In this document: positions 1 through 5,384 of the stretch, in pieces
How the letters are laid out: each line of letters opens with the position of its first letter
Position numbering within the stretch: position 1 is the stretch's first letter
NCBI GenBank assembly: GCA_027001895.1
Contig: JALTLP010000140.1
Location: forward strand, 1-5,384
Length of the DNA stretch: 5,384 nt
Direction: 5' to 3'
From: Chromatiales bacterium
GTDB taxonomy: Bacteria; Pseudomonadota; Gammaproteobacteria; UBA6429; Thiohalophilaceae
Made by a program: the position numbers and the translations under genes
The notes under the pieces: generated by a model
The model's database searches: none
What the model was told of the DNA's origin: nothing
Seen by the model: only the letters and a program-made list of their open reading frames with translations

Positions 1-2388
1 GTGGAAGAGCTGTTGAAAATAGCACCGGATGCCTATGATATCTCCGTTTTTGGTGAAGAACCTTACGGTAACTATAACCGTATTATGCTTTCACCTGTGC
101 TGGCTGGCGAGAAAACCATTGATGAAATCATGCTAAACGATTTGCAATGGTATAAAGACAATAACATCACACTATATAAAGGTGTAAAAGCCACCGATAT
201 TGATCGTAAAAAACGCATCGTCACCGGTGATGACGGCAGCCAGGTTGAATATGATCGCCTGCTAATCGCAACAGGTTCAACGGCTTTTATTATTCCGCTT
301 CCTGGCCATGACTTACCTGGCGTAATTGCTTTCCGCGATATTGCTGATGTGGATAGTATGCTTGATGCTGCAAAGAATAAAAAGAACGCCGTTGTCATTG
401 GTGGTGGTCTGCTCGGGCTTGAAGCGGCGAATGGTTTAATGGAGCAGGGTATGAATGTGAAAGTGGTTCATATTATGGATACCCTGATGGAGCGTCAGCT
501 CGATGAACCGGCAGCAAAAATGTTACAGGCAAATCTGGAAGAACGTGGTCTGCAGTTTTTAATGGGCGCACAAACCGAATCCATTCAGGGAAATGGCAAG
601 GTAGAAAAAGTTTGTTTTAAAGATGGCAGTGAAGTCGATGCAGATATCGTTGTTATGGCTGTCGGTATTCGTCCTAACTTTGAGCTTGCACAAAAAGTGG
701 GTATTCATTGTGAACGCGGTATTGTGGTTAACGATACCATGCAAACTTTTGACCCGGTTGTTTATTCAGTCGGTGAATGTGTACAGCACCGTGGTGTCAC
801 CTACGGTCTGGTTGCGCCATTATTTGAAATGGCAAAGGTTTGTGCCAACCATTTAGCCAAGCACGGTATTGGTTTATACGAAGGCACCATGACTTCGACA
901 AAATTAAAAGTGACAGGCATCGATTTATTTTCTGCCGGTGATTTTACCGGTGATGAAACCACAGAAGATCTGGTCTTTAAAGATGAGTCGCGGGGTGTTT
1001 ATCGCAAGATCGTCGTTAAAGACAACATTGTACAAGGTGCGGTTATGTACGGTGATACAATTGATGGTAGCTGGTATTTTGATTTAATGCGCGACAAAAC
1101 GGATATAACAGATTTCCGTGCAACCATATTATTTGGTCAGGCTCACCTGGGTGATTCCGGTCACGGCGATGATAACCGTGTTGCGGCAATGGCTGATACG
1201 GCAGAAATTTGTGGTTGTAACGGTGTTTGCAAAGGCGACATCGTGACGGCGATAGTGGATAAAAAATTATTCACCCTGGACGAAGTCCGCGCCCATACAA
1301 AGGCTTCGGCTTCATGTGGTTCCTGTACAGGGTTGGTCGAAGCACTTATTGCTCATACTGTTGGTGGTGACTACTCGGTAGCACCGCACTTAAAACCAAT
1401 GTGTGGTTGTACCGAACATTCACATGATTCGGTTCGTGAAGAAATTAAGAAGCAAGAATTAAAAACTATGCCAGCCGTGCGTGAAGCACTGGGTTGGGAC
1501 ACACCAGACGGTTGTCCGAAGTGTCGTATGGCACTGAACTATTATTTACTGTGTCAGTGGCCAACAGAATATAAAGACGACAGCCAGTCACGCTTTATTA
1601 ATGAACGTGCCCACGGCAATATTCAGCACGATGGTACTTACTCGGTTATTCCACGTATGTGGGGTGGCATGACCACACCACAGGAACTTCGTGCGGTTGC
1701 CGATGTGGCTGAAAAATTCAAGGTTGATACCGTGCATGTTACCGGTGGTCAGCGTATTGGTTTATACGGTTTAAAGAAAGAAGAACTGCCTGAAGTATGG
1801 AAAGCATTTACCGATGCCGGTATGGTTTCCGGTCATGCTTATGGTAAAGCTTTGCGTACCGTTAAAACCTGTGTGGGTAAAGAGTGGTGTCGTTTTGGTA
1901 CACAGGACTCAACCGGTATAGGTATCAAGCTCGAAGAACTCAGCTGGGGTTCATGGATGCCACATAAATTCAAAATGGCTGCCTCCGGTTGCCCGCGTAA
2001 CTGTGCCGAAGCCACCATTAAAGACTTTGGTGTGGTTTGTGTTGATTCAGGTTATGAACTTCATGTTGGTGGTAACGGTGGTATTAAAGTACGTGCAACC
2101 GACTTCCTGTGTGCGGTTAAAACAGAAGAAGAAGTACTCGAATATGCAGCAGCTTATATGCAGTTTTACCGTGAAGATGCACACTACCTTGAACGTACCG
2201 CACCGTGGATTGAACGTGTTGGTCTGCAACGCATTAAAGATGAAATTGTTGAAGATGCGGAAAAACGTAAAGCATATGCAGAACGTTTTTATATTGCGCA
2301 GTCAGTAGCACAGGACGACCCGTGGAAAGAACGTGTCGACGGTGGCGAAAAACACGAGTTTATTCCATTAAAAGAAATTAACGTATAA
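1..2388 (+). CDS. nirB: Assimilatory nitrite reductase [NAD(P)H], large subunit (5' partial)
   Basis: Cytoplasmic enzyme reducing nitrite to ammonium with six electrons from NADH. The frame is open from base 1, and its first residues align with E. coli NirB near residue 18-20 as I recall it, so about 20 residues including the first FAD glycine motif lie upstream; the GTG at base 1 is an internal Val codon, not a start. Window residues: FAD/NADH oxidoreductase ~1-285 (ATG motif at 91-93, NADH-binding GGGLLGLEAA at 134-143, YSVGEC at 255-260 and YGLVAP at 268-273). BFD-type [2Fe-2S] motif C404/C406...C439/C442. A second CxC...CxxC set at C468/C470...C505/C508. Ferredoxin-like half domain ~540-605. 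Siroheme-[4Fe-4S] ligands C624-x5-C630 and C664-x3-C668. The C-terminal tail (~755-795) resembles assimilatory proteobacterial NirB. The stop is TAA, 38 nt before nirD. No frameshift or missing key residue is seen. Confidence 0.96.
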   Translation: MEELLKIAPDAYDISVFGEEPYGNYNRIMLSPVLAGEKTIDEIMLNDLQWYKDNNITLYKGVKATDIDRKKRIVTGDDGSQVEYDRLLIATGSTAFIIPLPGHDLPGVIAFRDIADVDSMLDAAKNKKNAVVIGGGLLGLEAANGLMEQGMNVKVVHIMDTLMERQLDEPAAKMLQANLEERGLQFLMGAQTESIQGNGKVEKVCFKDGSEVDADIVVMAVGIRPNFELAQKVGIHCERGIVVNDTMQTFDPVVYSVGECVQHRGVTYGLVAPLFEMAKVCANHLAKHGIGLYEGTMTSTKLKVTGIDLFSAGDFTGDETTEDLVFKDESRGVYRKIVVKDNIVQGAVMYGDTIDGSWYFDLMRDKTDITDFRATILFGQAHLGDSGHGDDNRVAAMADTAEICGCNGVCKGDIVTAIVDKKLFTLDEVRAHTKASASCGSCTGLVEALIAHTVGGDYSVAPHLKPMCGCTEHSHDSVREEIKKQELKTMPAVREALGWDTPDGCPKCRMALNYYLLCQWPTEYKDDSQSRFINERAHGNIQHDGTYSVIPRMWGGMTTPQELRAVADVAEKFKVDTVHVTGGQRIGLYGLKKEELPEVWKAFTDAGMVSGHAYGKALRTVKTCVGKEWCRFGTQDSTGIGIKLEELSWGSWMPHKFKMAASGCPRNCAEATIKDFGVVCVDSGYELHVGGNGGIKVRATDFLCAVKTEEEVLEYAAAYMQFYREDAHYLERTAPWIERVGLQRIKDEIVEDAEKRKAYAERFYIAQSVAQDDPWKERVDGGEKHEFIPLKEINV

Positions 2389-2390
2389 AC

Positions 2391-2402
2391 AAATTTAAAT
2401 TT
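2391..2402. repeat. 12-bp A/T palindrome between nirB and nirD
   Basis: AAATTTAAATTT is a perfect palindrome in the 38-nt nirB-nirD spacer. It lacks a G/C stem and a T-run, so it is not a terminator. The short spacing suggests nirB and nirD share one transcript. No function is claimed, and in AT-rich spacer DNA this may be chance. Confidence 0.4.
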
Positions 2403-2412
2403 AAAGTTCTTA

Positions 2413-2418
2413 AGCAGG
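2413..2418 (+). promoter_or_regulatory. Weak ribosome binding site of nirD
   Basis: AGCAGG lies 8 nt before the ATG at 2427. The AGG core is a modest match to the anti-Shine-Dalgarno sequence, but the distance is right and it supports the ATG at 2427 as the nirD start. Confidence 0.5.
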
Positions 2419-2426
2419 TAAATAGT

Positions 2427-2762
2427 ATGAGTGACTGGATAGAAGTAGGCCGTTTAAATGATATCCCTAAACAAGGTGCACGCGTTGTAAAAACAGGTAA
2501 ATTTAATATTGCCGTTTTTCGTACCGACAGCGATGAAATCTTTGCAGTAAAGGACGAATGTCCACATAAGAAAGGACAATTATCTCAAGGTATTGTTTAT
2601 GGTAGCAAGGTTGCTTGCCCGTTACATAACTGGATGATAAACCTGGACTCAGGTGTGGCGGTCGCACCGGATGAAGGTTGTGCGGCAACTTATCCGATTA
2701 AAATGGATGGAGATAAGATTATGTTGTCTATTACGCCAAATGAAGGTTGTCCTAATAATTAA
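2427..2762 (+). CDS. nirD: Nitrite reductase [NAD(P)H], small subunit (Rieske-type)
   Basis: A 111-residue cytoplasmic partner of NirB, of normal length for the family, that fills most of a single Rieske-like [2Fe-2S] domain. The cluster ligands are intact: C45-P-H47 and C64-P-L-H67, with 16 residues between the two motifs. This differs from E. coli NirD as I recall it, which has the fold but lost these Cys/His residues, so this subunit probably binds a [2Fe-2S] cluster and can carry electrons to or within NirB. The ATG at 2427 has a weak AGG ribosome site 8 nt upstream, and the protein begins MSDW, close to the family's usual start. The gene lies 38 nt after nirB on the same strand, so co-transcription is likely. 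There is no signal peptide. The C-terminal tail after ~residue 102 holds an extra Cys (C108) of unknown significance. Confidence 0.95.
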   Translation: MSDWIEVGRLNDIPKQGARVVKTGKFNIAVFRTDSDEIFAVKDECPHKKGQLSQGIVYGSKVACPLHNWMINLDSGVAVAPDEGCAATYPIKMDGDKIMLSITPNEGCPNN

Positions 2763-2773
2763 AAATTTATACT

Positions 2774-2806
2774 AACCACAACGTACACTACGCGCACTAC
2801 GAAAAG
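2774..2806 (+). repeat. Triple-unit ~30-bp dispersed repeat, copy A
   Basis: Begins AACCAC at 2774 and contains three 9-nt units (starting at 2775, 2784 and 2793), each with a central CAC followed by AACG or TACG, then AAAAG. It shares the design of four other copies in this window and forms the left arm of an inverted pair with the copy at 2927-2956. Confidence 0.65.
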
Positions 2807-2823
2807 ATTAAATATTAATTAAC

Positions 2824-2906
2824 TGTCATTGCGAGCGTATGAGAAGCAATCTGAACAGCTTAATAATGAATAAGATTGCCACGTCACTTTGTTCCTCGCA
2901 ATGACA
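2824..2906. repeat. 83-bp palindromic (MITE-like) repeat, TGTCATTGCGAG family
   Basis: The terminal arms TGTCATTGCGAG (2824-2835) and CTCGCAATGACA (2895-2906) are perfect 12-bp inverted repeats. A second perfect pair lies inside: GCAATCT (2846-2852) and AGATTGC (2873-2879), around a ~20-nt loop, with unequal 10- and 15-nt segments between the two stems. Transcribed RNA could fold into a long interrupted hairpin. The sequence matches a palindromic repeat I recall as common in many bacterial genomes (GTCATTGCGAG...GAAGCAATCT). It encodes no protein, so any movement would need a transposase supplied elsewhere. No clear target-site duplication is seen. Confidence 0.85.
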
Positions 2907-2926
2907 AGAAGCATAATTATTTATAT

Positions 2927-2956
2927 TTTCTTTGTGTTCTTCGTGTCTTCGTGGTT
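2927..2956 (-). repeat. Triple-unit ~30-bp dispersed repeat, copy C
   Basis: Read on the minus strand it begins AACCACGAAG and has units of 9, 8 and 9 nt with CACGAAG or CACAAAG cores, then AAA. By eye it matches the copy at 5302-5333 in 27 of 31 aligned columns with one gap. It is the right arm of an inverted pair with 2774-2806 and ends 35 nt before the nasA start codon. Confidence 0.8.
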
Positions 2957-2960
2957 CAAA

Positions 2961-2973
2961 ATATTTTAAATAT
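2961..2973. repeat. A/T inverted repeat upstream of nasA
   Basis: ATATTT-T-AAATAT is a perfect 6-bp inverted repeat around one central base, overlapping a second palindrome AAAATATTTT (2958-2967). It lies between the upstream repeat and the ribosome site of nasA, where an operator or a -10 element could sit. No recognised regulator site is claimed. Confidence 0.35.
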
Positions 2974-2978
2974 ATTCC

Positions 2979-2982
2979 GGAG
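2979..2982 (+). promoter_or_regulatory. Ribosome binding site deciding the nasA start
   Basis: GGAG, within CCGGAG (2977-2982), lies 9 nt before the ATG at 2992. This favours the ATG over the in-frame TTG at 2932, which lies inside a dispersed repeat and would add 20 residues with no family resemblance. Confidence 0.8.
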
Positions 2983-2991
2983 TTATTAACG

Positions 2992-5172
2992 ATGTTGTTT
3001 GGTCGTAATCAGAAGAATCCAATCAAAATTGCCGATAAAGGTGTAGTCGACTGGAAGTACACCACCTGTGGTTACTGTTCAACAGGTTGCTCTATTGAAG
3101 TCGGGCTTGATGATAAAGGCAATGCAGTCGCAACCCGTGGTGTTGCTAGTGCCGATGTAAACCGTGGTAAATTATGTTTAAAAGGTATCTTTGAACACGA
3201 ACTGTTTAATATTCCCGGTCGTGGTGATAAGCCACTAATGCGCGAGAACTATTACGATGCCTTTGAACAAACCAACTGGGATACCGCGCTGGATAAAGTA
3301 GCAGATGAAATAAAACGCATCCAGTCCGAACATGGTCGCGATGCTTTCGCAATTGTTTCGACCGGCCAGATTATGACGGAAGAGTTTTATACGCTTGGTA
3401 AGTTAGCCCGTGGTGTAATCGGAACAAATAACTATGACGGTAATACAACTTTGTGTATGGCTTCAGCCGTATCTGGCTATAAACGTTCGTTTGGTTCAGA
3501 TGGCCCGCCGGGTTGTTATGATGATTTTGAGCATACTGAATGTCTGCTGGCTTTTGGCTCTAACTTACCTGAACAACATCCTATTATTTACTGGCGATTA
3601 AAGCAGGCTTTAGAAAAGCGTAAGTTTCCGGTAATCGTGGTTGACCCACGTGTCACCATGTTTGCTCAAATGGCCGATATCCATTTGCCCATCACGCCGG
3701 GTACCGATCTGGCTTTATTAAATTCACTGGCCTATGTTATTTTGGATGAAGGTCTGGAAGACCCTGAATATATTAAAGCGCATACTAACGGCTACGATGA
3801 GTTTAGAGAAACCGTTCAACATTATGACCCGGTTAGCGCATCAAAAATTTGTGGTATCGATGAAGATACAATTCGCCTCGTTGCGCGTACTTATGCAAAA
3901 GCGGGTAAAGCCATGTCTATCTGGACGATGGGTATTAACCAAAGCACGCACGGTTCGGATGGTGTTTGCGCAATTAATAATTTAAATCTTATTACTGGCA
4001 ATATCGGCAAGCCCGGTGGTACCAGTTTATCCATTACCGGTCAGTGCAATGCCATGGGAACACGCGAATGGTCATCGTGTTCGGGGTTGCCGGGATACCG
4101 CGCACTGGAAAAAGAACAGGATAGAGAAGACATTGCAAAATTCTGGGGTATCGACCCGGAATTTTTCCCGAAAAAACGCGGTCTGTTTCAAACCGATATT
4201 TTTCCGGCTATCGAAACGGGGCAGATAAAAGGTTTGTGGATTATTGCAACTAACCCGATGACCTCAATGAGTAACACACCGCGTATTCGTAAAATTTTAG
4301 AGAAGCTTGATTTTCTCGTGGTACAGGATGCCTATCAGGACTGTGAGTCAAATCAATATGCTAATGTTTATTTCCCTGCCGGTGTCTGGGCAGAAAAAGA
4401 AGGTTGCTTTACCAATACCGAACGCCGTGTAAATTTAATTCGTAATGTGATTAAACCTTACGGTGATTCAAAACCAGACCTGTGGATTTTTAATCAGATG
4501 GCCAAACGTTTTGAGCAAGGTAAAAAAATTACCTTCCCGGAAACCGCCGAAGGTGTGTTTGACGAACTGCGCCAGTTATCTAAAGGCCGTATGCTCGACT
4601 ACTCCGGCATGAGCTATGAAAAACTTGAAACACAAAAAGGTTTGCAATGGCCTTGCACCGAAGGTGATGAAACCGGCAGCCCGCGTTTATATACCGATGG
4701 TAAATTTCAGTATCCGGATGGTAAAGCAAAACTACTGGCCTTGCCATTTATCGACAATAACGAAGTGCCGGATGATGAATATCCTTTCTGGATGAACAGT
4801 GGTCGGGTGGTCGAACACTTCCATACCCGCACACGTACCGGCAAGGTAGGCAATATAAATAAATTTAGCCCAACGCCTTATATGGAAATGAACCCGGACT
4901 CGGCAAAAGAGTTAGGTATTGTGCATGGTGGTTATGCGCGTTTAACGTCACGTCGTGGTGACGGTGTTGTAATGGTACAGTTGACCCAGCGGGTACCGCC
5001 GAATATGGTATTTATTCCGTTTCATTTTCATGAATGTGCAAACCGTTTATCACTGGGTTTACTGGACCCGCATTCACGACAGCCTGCGTTTAAACAATGT
5101 GCGGTAAAAATAGAAGCGGTTATCGATCAGCAAGCTGCAGCAATACGCAATAAAGAAGCACGGGCTTATTAA
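2992..5172 (+). CDS. nasA: Assimilatory nitrate reductase, catalytic subunit (NasA/NarB type)
   Basis: A 726-residue molybdopterin oxidoreductase that should reduce nitrate to nitrite in the cytoplasm, feeding NirBD. The N-terminal [4Fe-4S] site is C26-x2-C29-x3-C33-x28-C62. The likely molybdenum ligand is C155 in the context LCMASAV, the nitrate reductase pattern and unlike formate dehydrogenases. Further pterin-binding landmarks are QCNAMGTRE (351-359), ATNPM (419-423) and EKEGCFTNTERR (468-479). The C-terminal dinucleotide-binding domain spans ~596-712 and includes HTRTRTGKVGN (611-621). There is no Tat signal or transmembrane segment, which argues against periplasmic NapA. The protein stops after the pterin domain and lacks the C-terminal BFD [2Fe-2S] domain of the longer Klebsiella-type NasA. 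Its length is close to that of ferredoxin-dependent cyanobacterial NarB, so the electron donor is probably a separate protein. The start was chosen by the GGAG site. Another member of the superfamily is possible but less likely given the nirBD neighbours. Confidence 0.9.
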   Translation: MLFGRNQKNPIKIADKGVVDWKYTTCGYCSTGCSIEVGLDDKGNAVATRGVASADVNRGKLCLKGIFEHELFNIPGRGDKPLMRENYYDAFEQTNWDTALDKVADEIKRIQSEHGRDAFAIVSTGQIMTEEFYTLGKLARGVIGTNNYDGNTTLCMASAVSGYKRSFGSDGPPGCYDDFEHTECLLAFGSNLPEQHPIIYWRLKQALEKRKFPVIVVDPRVTMFAQMADIHLPITPGTDLALLNSLAYVILDEGLEDPEYIKAHTNGYDEFRETVQHYDPVSASKICGIDEDTIRLVARTYAKAGKAMSIWTMGINQSTHGSDGVCAINNLNLITGNIGKPGGTSLSITGQCNAMGTREWSSCSGLPGYRALEKEQDREDIAKFWGIDPEFFPKKRGLFQTDIFPAIETGQIKGLWIIATNPMTSMSNTPRIRKILEKLDFLVVQDAYQDCESNQYANVYFPAGVWAEKEGCFTNTERRVNLIRNVIKPYGDSKPDLWIFNQMAKRFEQGKKITFPETAEGVFDELRQLSKGRMLDYSGMSYEKLETQKGLQWPCTEGDETGSPRLYTDGKFQYPDGKAKLLALPFIDNNEVPDDEYPFWMNSGRVVEHFHTRTRTGKVGNINKFSPTPYMEMNPDSAKELGIVHGGYARLTSRRGDGVVMVQLTQRVPPNMVFIPFHFHECANRLSLGLLDPHSRQPAFKQCAVKIEAVIDQQAAAIRNKEARAY

Positions 5173-5182
5173 TAGTTTTTTT

Positions 5183-5214
5183 AACCACGGCGACATAGCG
5201 AGTACGGCGAAAAG
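5183..5214 (+). repeat. Triple-unit ~30-bp dispersed repeat, copy B
   Basis: Begins AACCACGGCG and has units of 9, 8 and 9 nt with GGCG, AGCG and GGCG ends, then AAAAG. It starts 11 nt after the nasA stop codon. It is the left arm of an inverted pair with 5259-5288 and resembles the copy at 2774-2806 in its AACCAC start and GAAAAGATT end. Confidence 0.7.
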
Positions 5215-5258
5215 ATTTTTAGTAATTATTGCAGTAATAAAGCCGGAGTTAAAAAGAA

Positions 5259-5288
5259 TTTCATGGCGTTCTTTGCGACTTGGCGGTT
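5259..5288 (-). repeat. Triple-unit ~30-bp dispersed repeat, copy E
   Basis: Read on the minus strand it begins AACCGCCAAG and has units of 9, 8 and 9 nt with CGC cores, then AAA. It is the right arm of an inverted pair with 5183-5214. The 44 nt between the two arms are AT-rich and show no strong secondary structure. Confidence 0.7.
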
Positions 5289-5301
5289 TGTAAAAAAATT
5301 A

Positions 5302-5333
5302 AACCACGAAGGACACAAAGAGCACGAAGAAAG
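5302..5333 (+). repeat. Triple-unit ~30-bp dispersed repeat, copy D
   Basis: Begins AACCACGAAGG and has three 9-nt units with CACGAAG, CACAAAG and CACGAAG cores, then AAAG. It is the close inverted match of the copy at 2927-2956. No inverted partner follows before the window ends 51 nt later, so a partner may lie outside. Confidence 0.8.
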
Positions 5334-5384
5334 CATTAAGTGGAAGGGGTAAAAAAATCCGCCGTTCTTCCCCCTCCCCAACCC

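Larger units (their letters stand above)
2763..2991. other. Repeat-rich intergenic region nirD-nasA
   Basis: 229 bp with no credible gene. It holds, in order: a triple-unit repeat in + orientation (2774-2806), an AT-rich stretch, an 83-bp palindromic repeat (2824-2906), another AT-rich stretch, a triple-unit repeat in inverted orientation (2927-2956), an A/T palindrome and the nasA ribosome site. I saw no clear sigma-70 or sigma-54 promoter and no intrinsic terminator with a T-run. Whether nasA is transcribed with nirBD or on its own cannot be decided from the sequence. Confidence 0.8.
5173..5384. other. Repeat-rich region downstream of nasA
   Basis: 212 bp with no supported gene up to the window edge. 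It holds a run of seven T right after the nasA stop (5176-5182), an inverted pair of triple-unit repeats (5183-5214 and 5259-5288), a third copy (5302-5333), then a purine-rich and a C-rich stretch. A 29-codon reading frame at 5263-5352 runs through the repeats and is not counted as a gene. Confidence 0.75.

Noticed and set aside
1..3. GTG at base 1 as the nirB start codon
   Set aside because: Homologous NirB has about 20 residues upstream with the first FAD glycine motif, so the gene is cut by the window edge and this is an internal valine.
72..398. 108-codon minus-strand frame opposite nirB
   Set aside because: It lies opposite conserved NirB residues, its translation resembles no family I know, and there is no reason to think it is expressed.
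2003..2308. 101-codon + frame inside nirB in another reading frame
   Set aside because: It overlaps the siroheme-binding region of NirB out of frame and its composition looks like a shadow translation.
2816..2919. TAATTA on both sides of the 83-bp palindrome as a target-site duplication
   Set aside because: The distances to the element ends differ (2 and 7 bp), the motif is itself palindromic, and the surroundings are AT-rich, so chance is likely.
2927..2991. Sigma-70 or sigma-54 promoter for nasA
   Set aside because: TATATT-like hexamers exist, but no -35 partner at 16-18 nt and no GG-N10-GC element was found; nothing reaches a supportable call.
5149..5182. Possible nasA terminator: AAGC/GCTT hairpin (5156-5159/5164-5167) followed later by seven T
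   Set aside because: The stem is only 4 bp, lies within the coding end, and 8 nt separate it from the T-run, so it does not fit an intrinsic terminator.
5263..5352. 29-codon ATG frame (MAFFATWRFV..., with NHEGHKEHEE in the middle) and a CCGGAG 14 nt upstream
   Set aside because: It runs wholly through dispersed repeats E and D, the peptide is a by-product of the 9-nt units read in frame, and the ribosome-site spacing is too long.

Overview
The window carries an assimilatory nitrate/nitrite reduction cluster, with all genes on the + strand. It holds nirB (large subunit of NADH-dependent nitrite reductase, 5' end cut off by the window edge), nirD (its Rieske-type small subunit) and a molybdopterin nitrate reductase of the NasA/NarB kind. 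The base composition is fairly AT-rich. The NirB type (extended C-terminus, two cysteine modules in the middle) and the nirB-nirD-nasA order suggest a proteobacterium, most likely a gammaproteobacterium. That placement is an inference from family resemblance and was not tested by a search.

Layout: 1-2388 is nirB without roughly its first 20 codons. 2389-2426 is a short AT-rich spacer. 2427-2762 is nirD. 2763-2991 is non-coding and dense in repeats. 2992-5172 is nasA. 5173-5384 is again non-coding and repeat-rich, up to the window end. No tRNA, rRNA, CRISPR array, transposase gene or convincing intrinsic terminator was found.

Function: NasA reduces nitrate to nitrite with two electrons, and NirBD takes nitrite to ammonium with six electrons from NADH through FAD, Fe-S clusters and siroheme-[4Fe-4S]. 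NasA here has no C-terminal [2Fe-2S] domain, and the window encodes no separate electron donor, nitrate transporter, siroheme synthase or regulator. These must lie elsewhere.

The least ordinary part is the non-coding DNA on both sides of nasA. Five degenerate copies of a ~30-bp motif, each made of three 8-9-nt units beginning AACCRC and ending in an A-run, are arranged as inverted pairs: one pair at 2774-2956 and one at 5183-5288, with a fifth unpaired copy at 5302-5333. Nested in the first pair is an 83-bp palindromic repeat with perfect 12-bp terminal inverted repeats (TGTCATTGCGAG). The genes themselves belong to known families, so any undescribed biology is more likely in these repeats than in the proteins.
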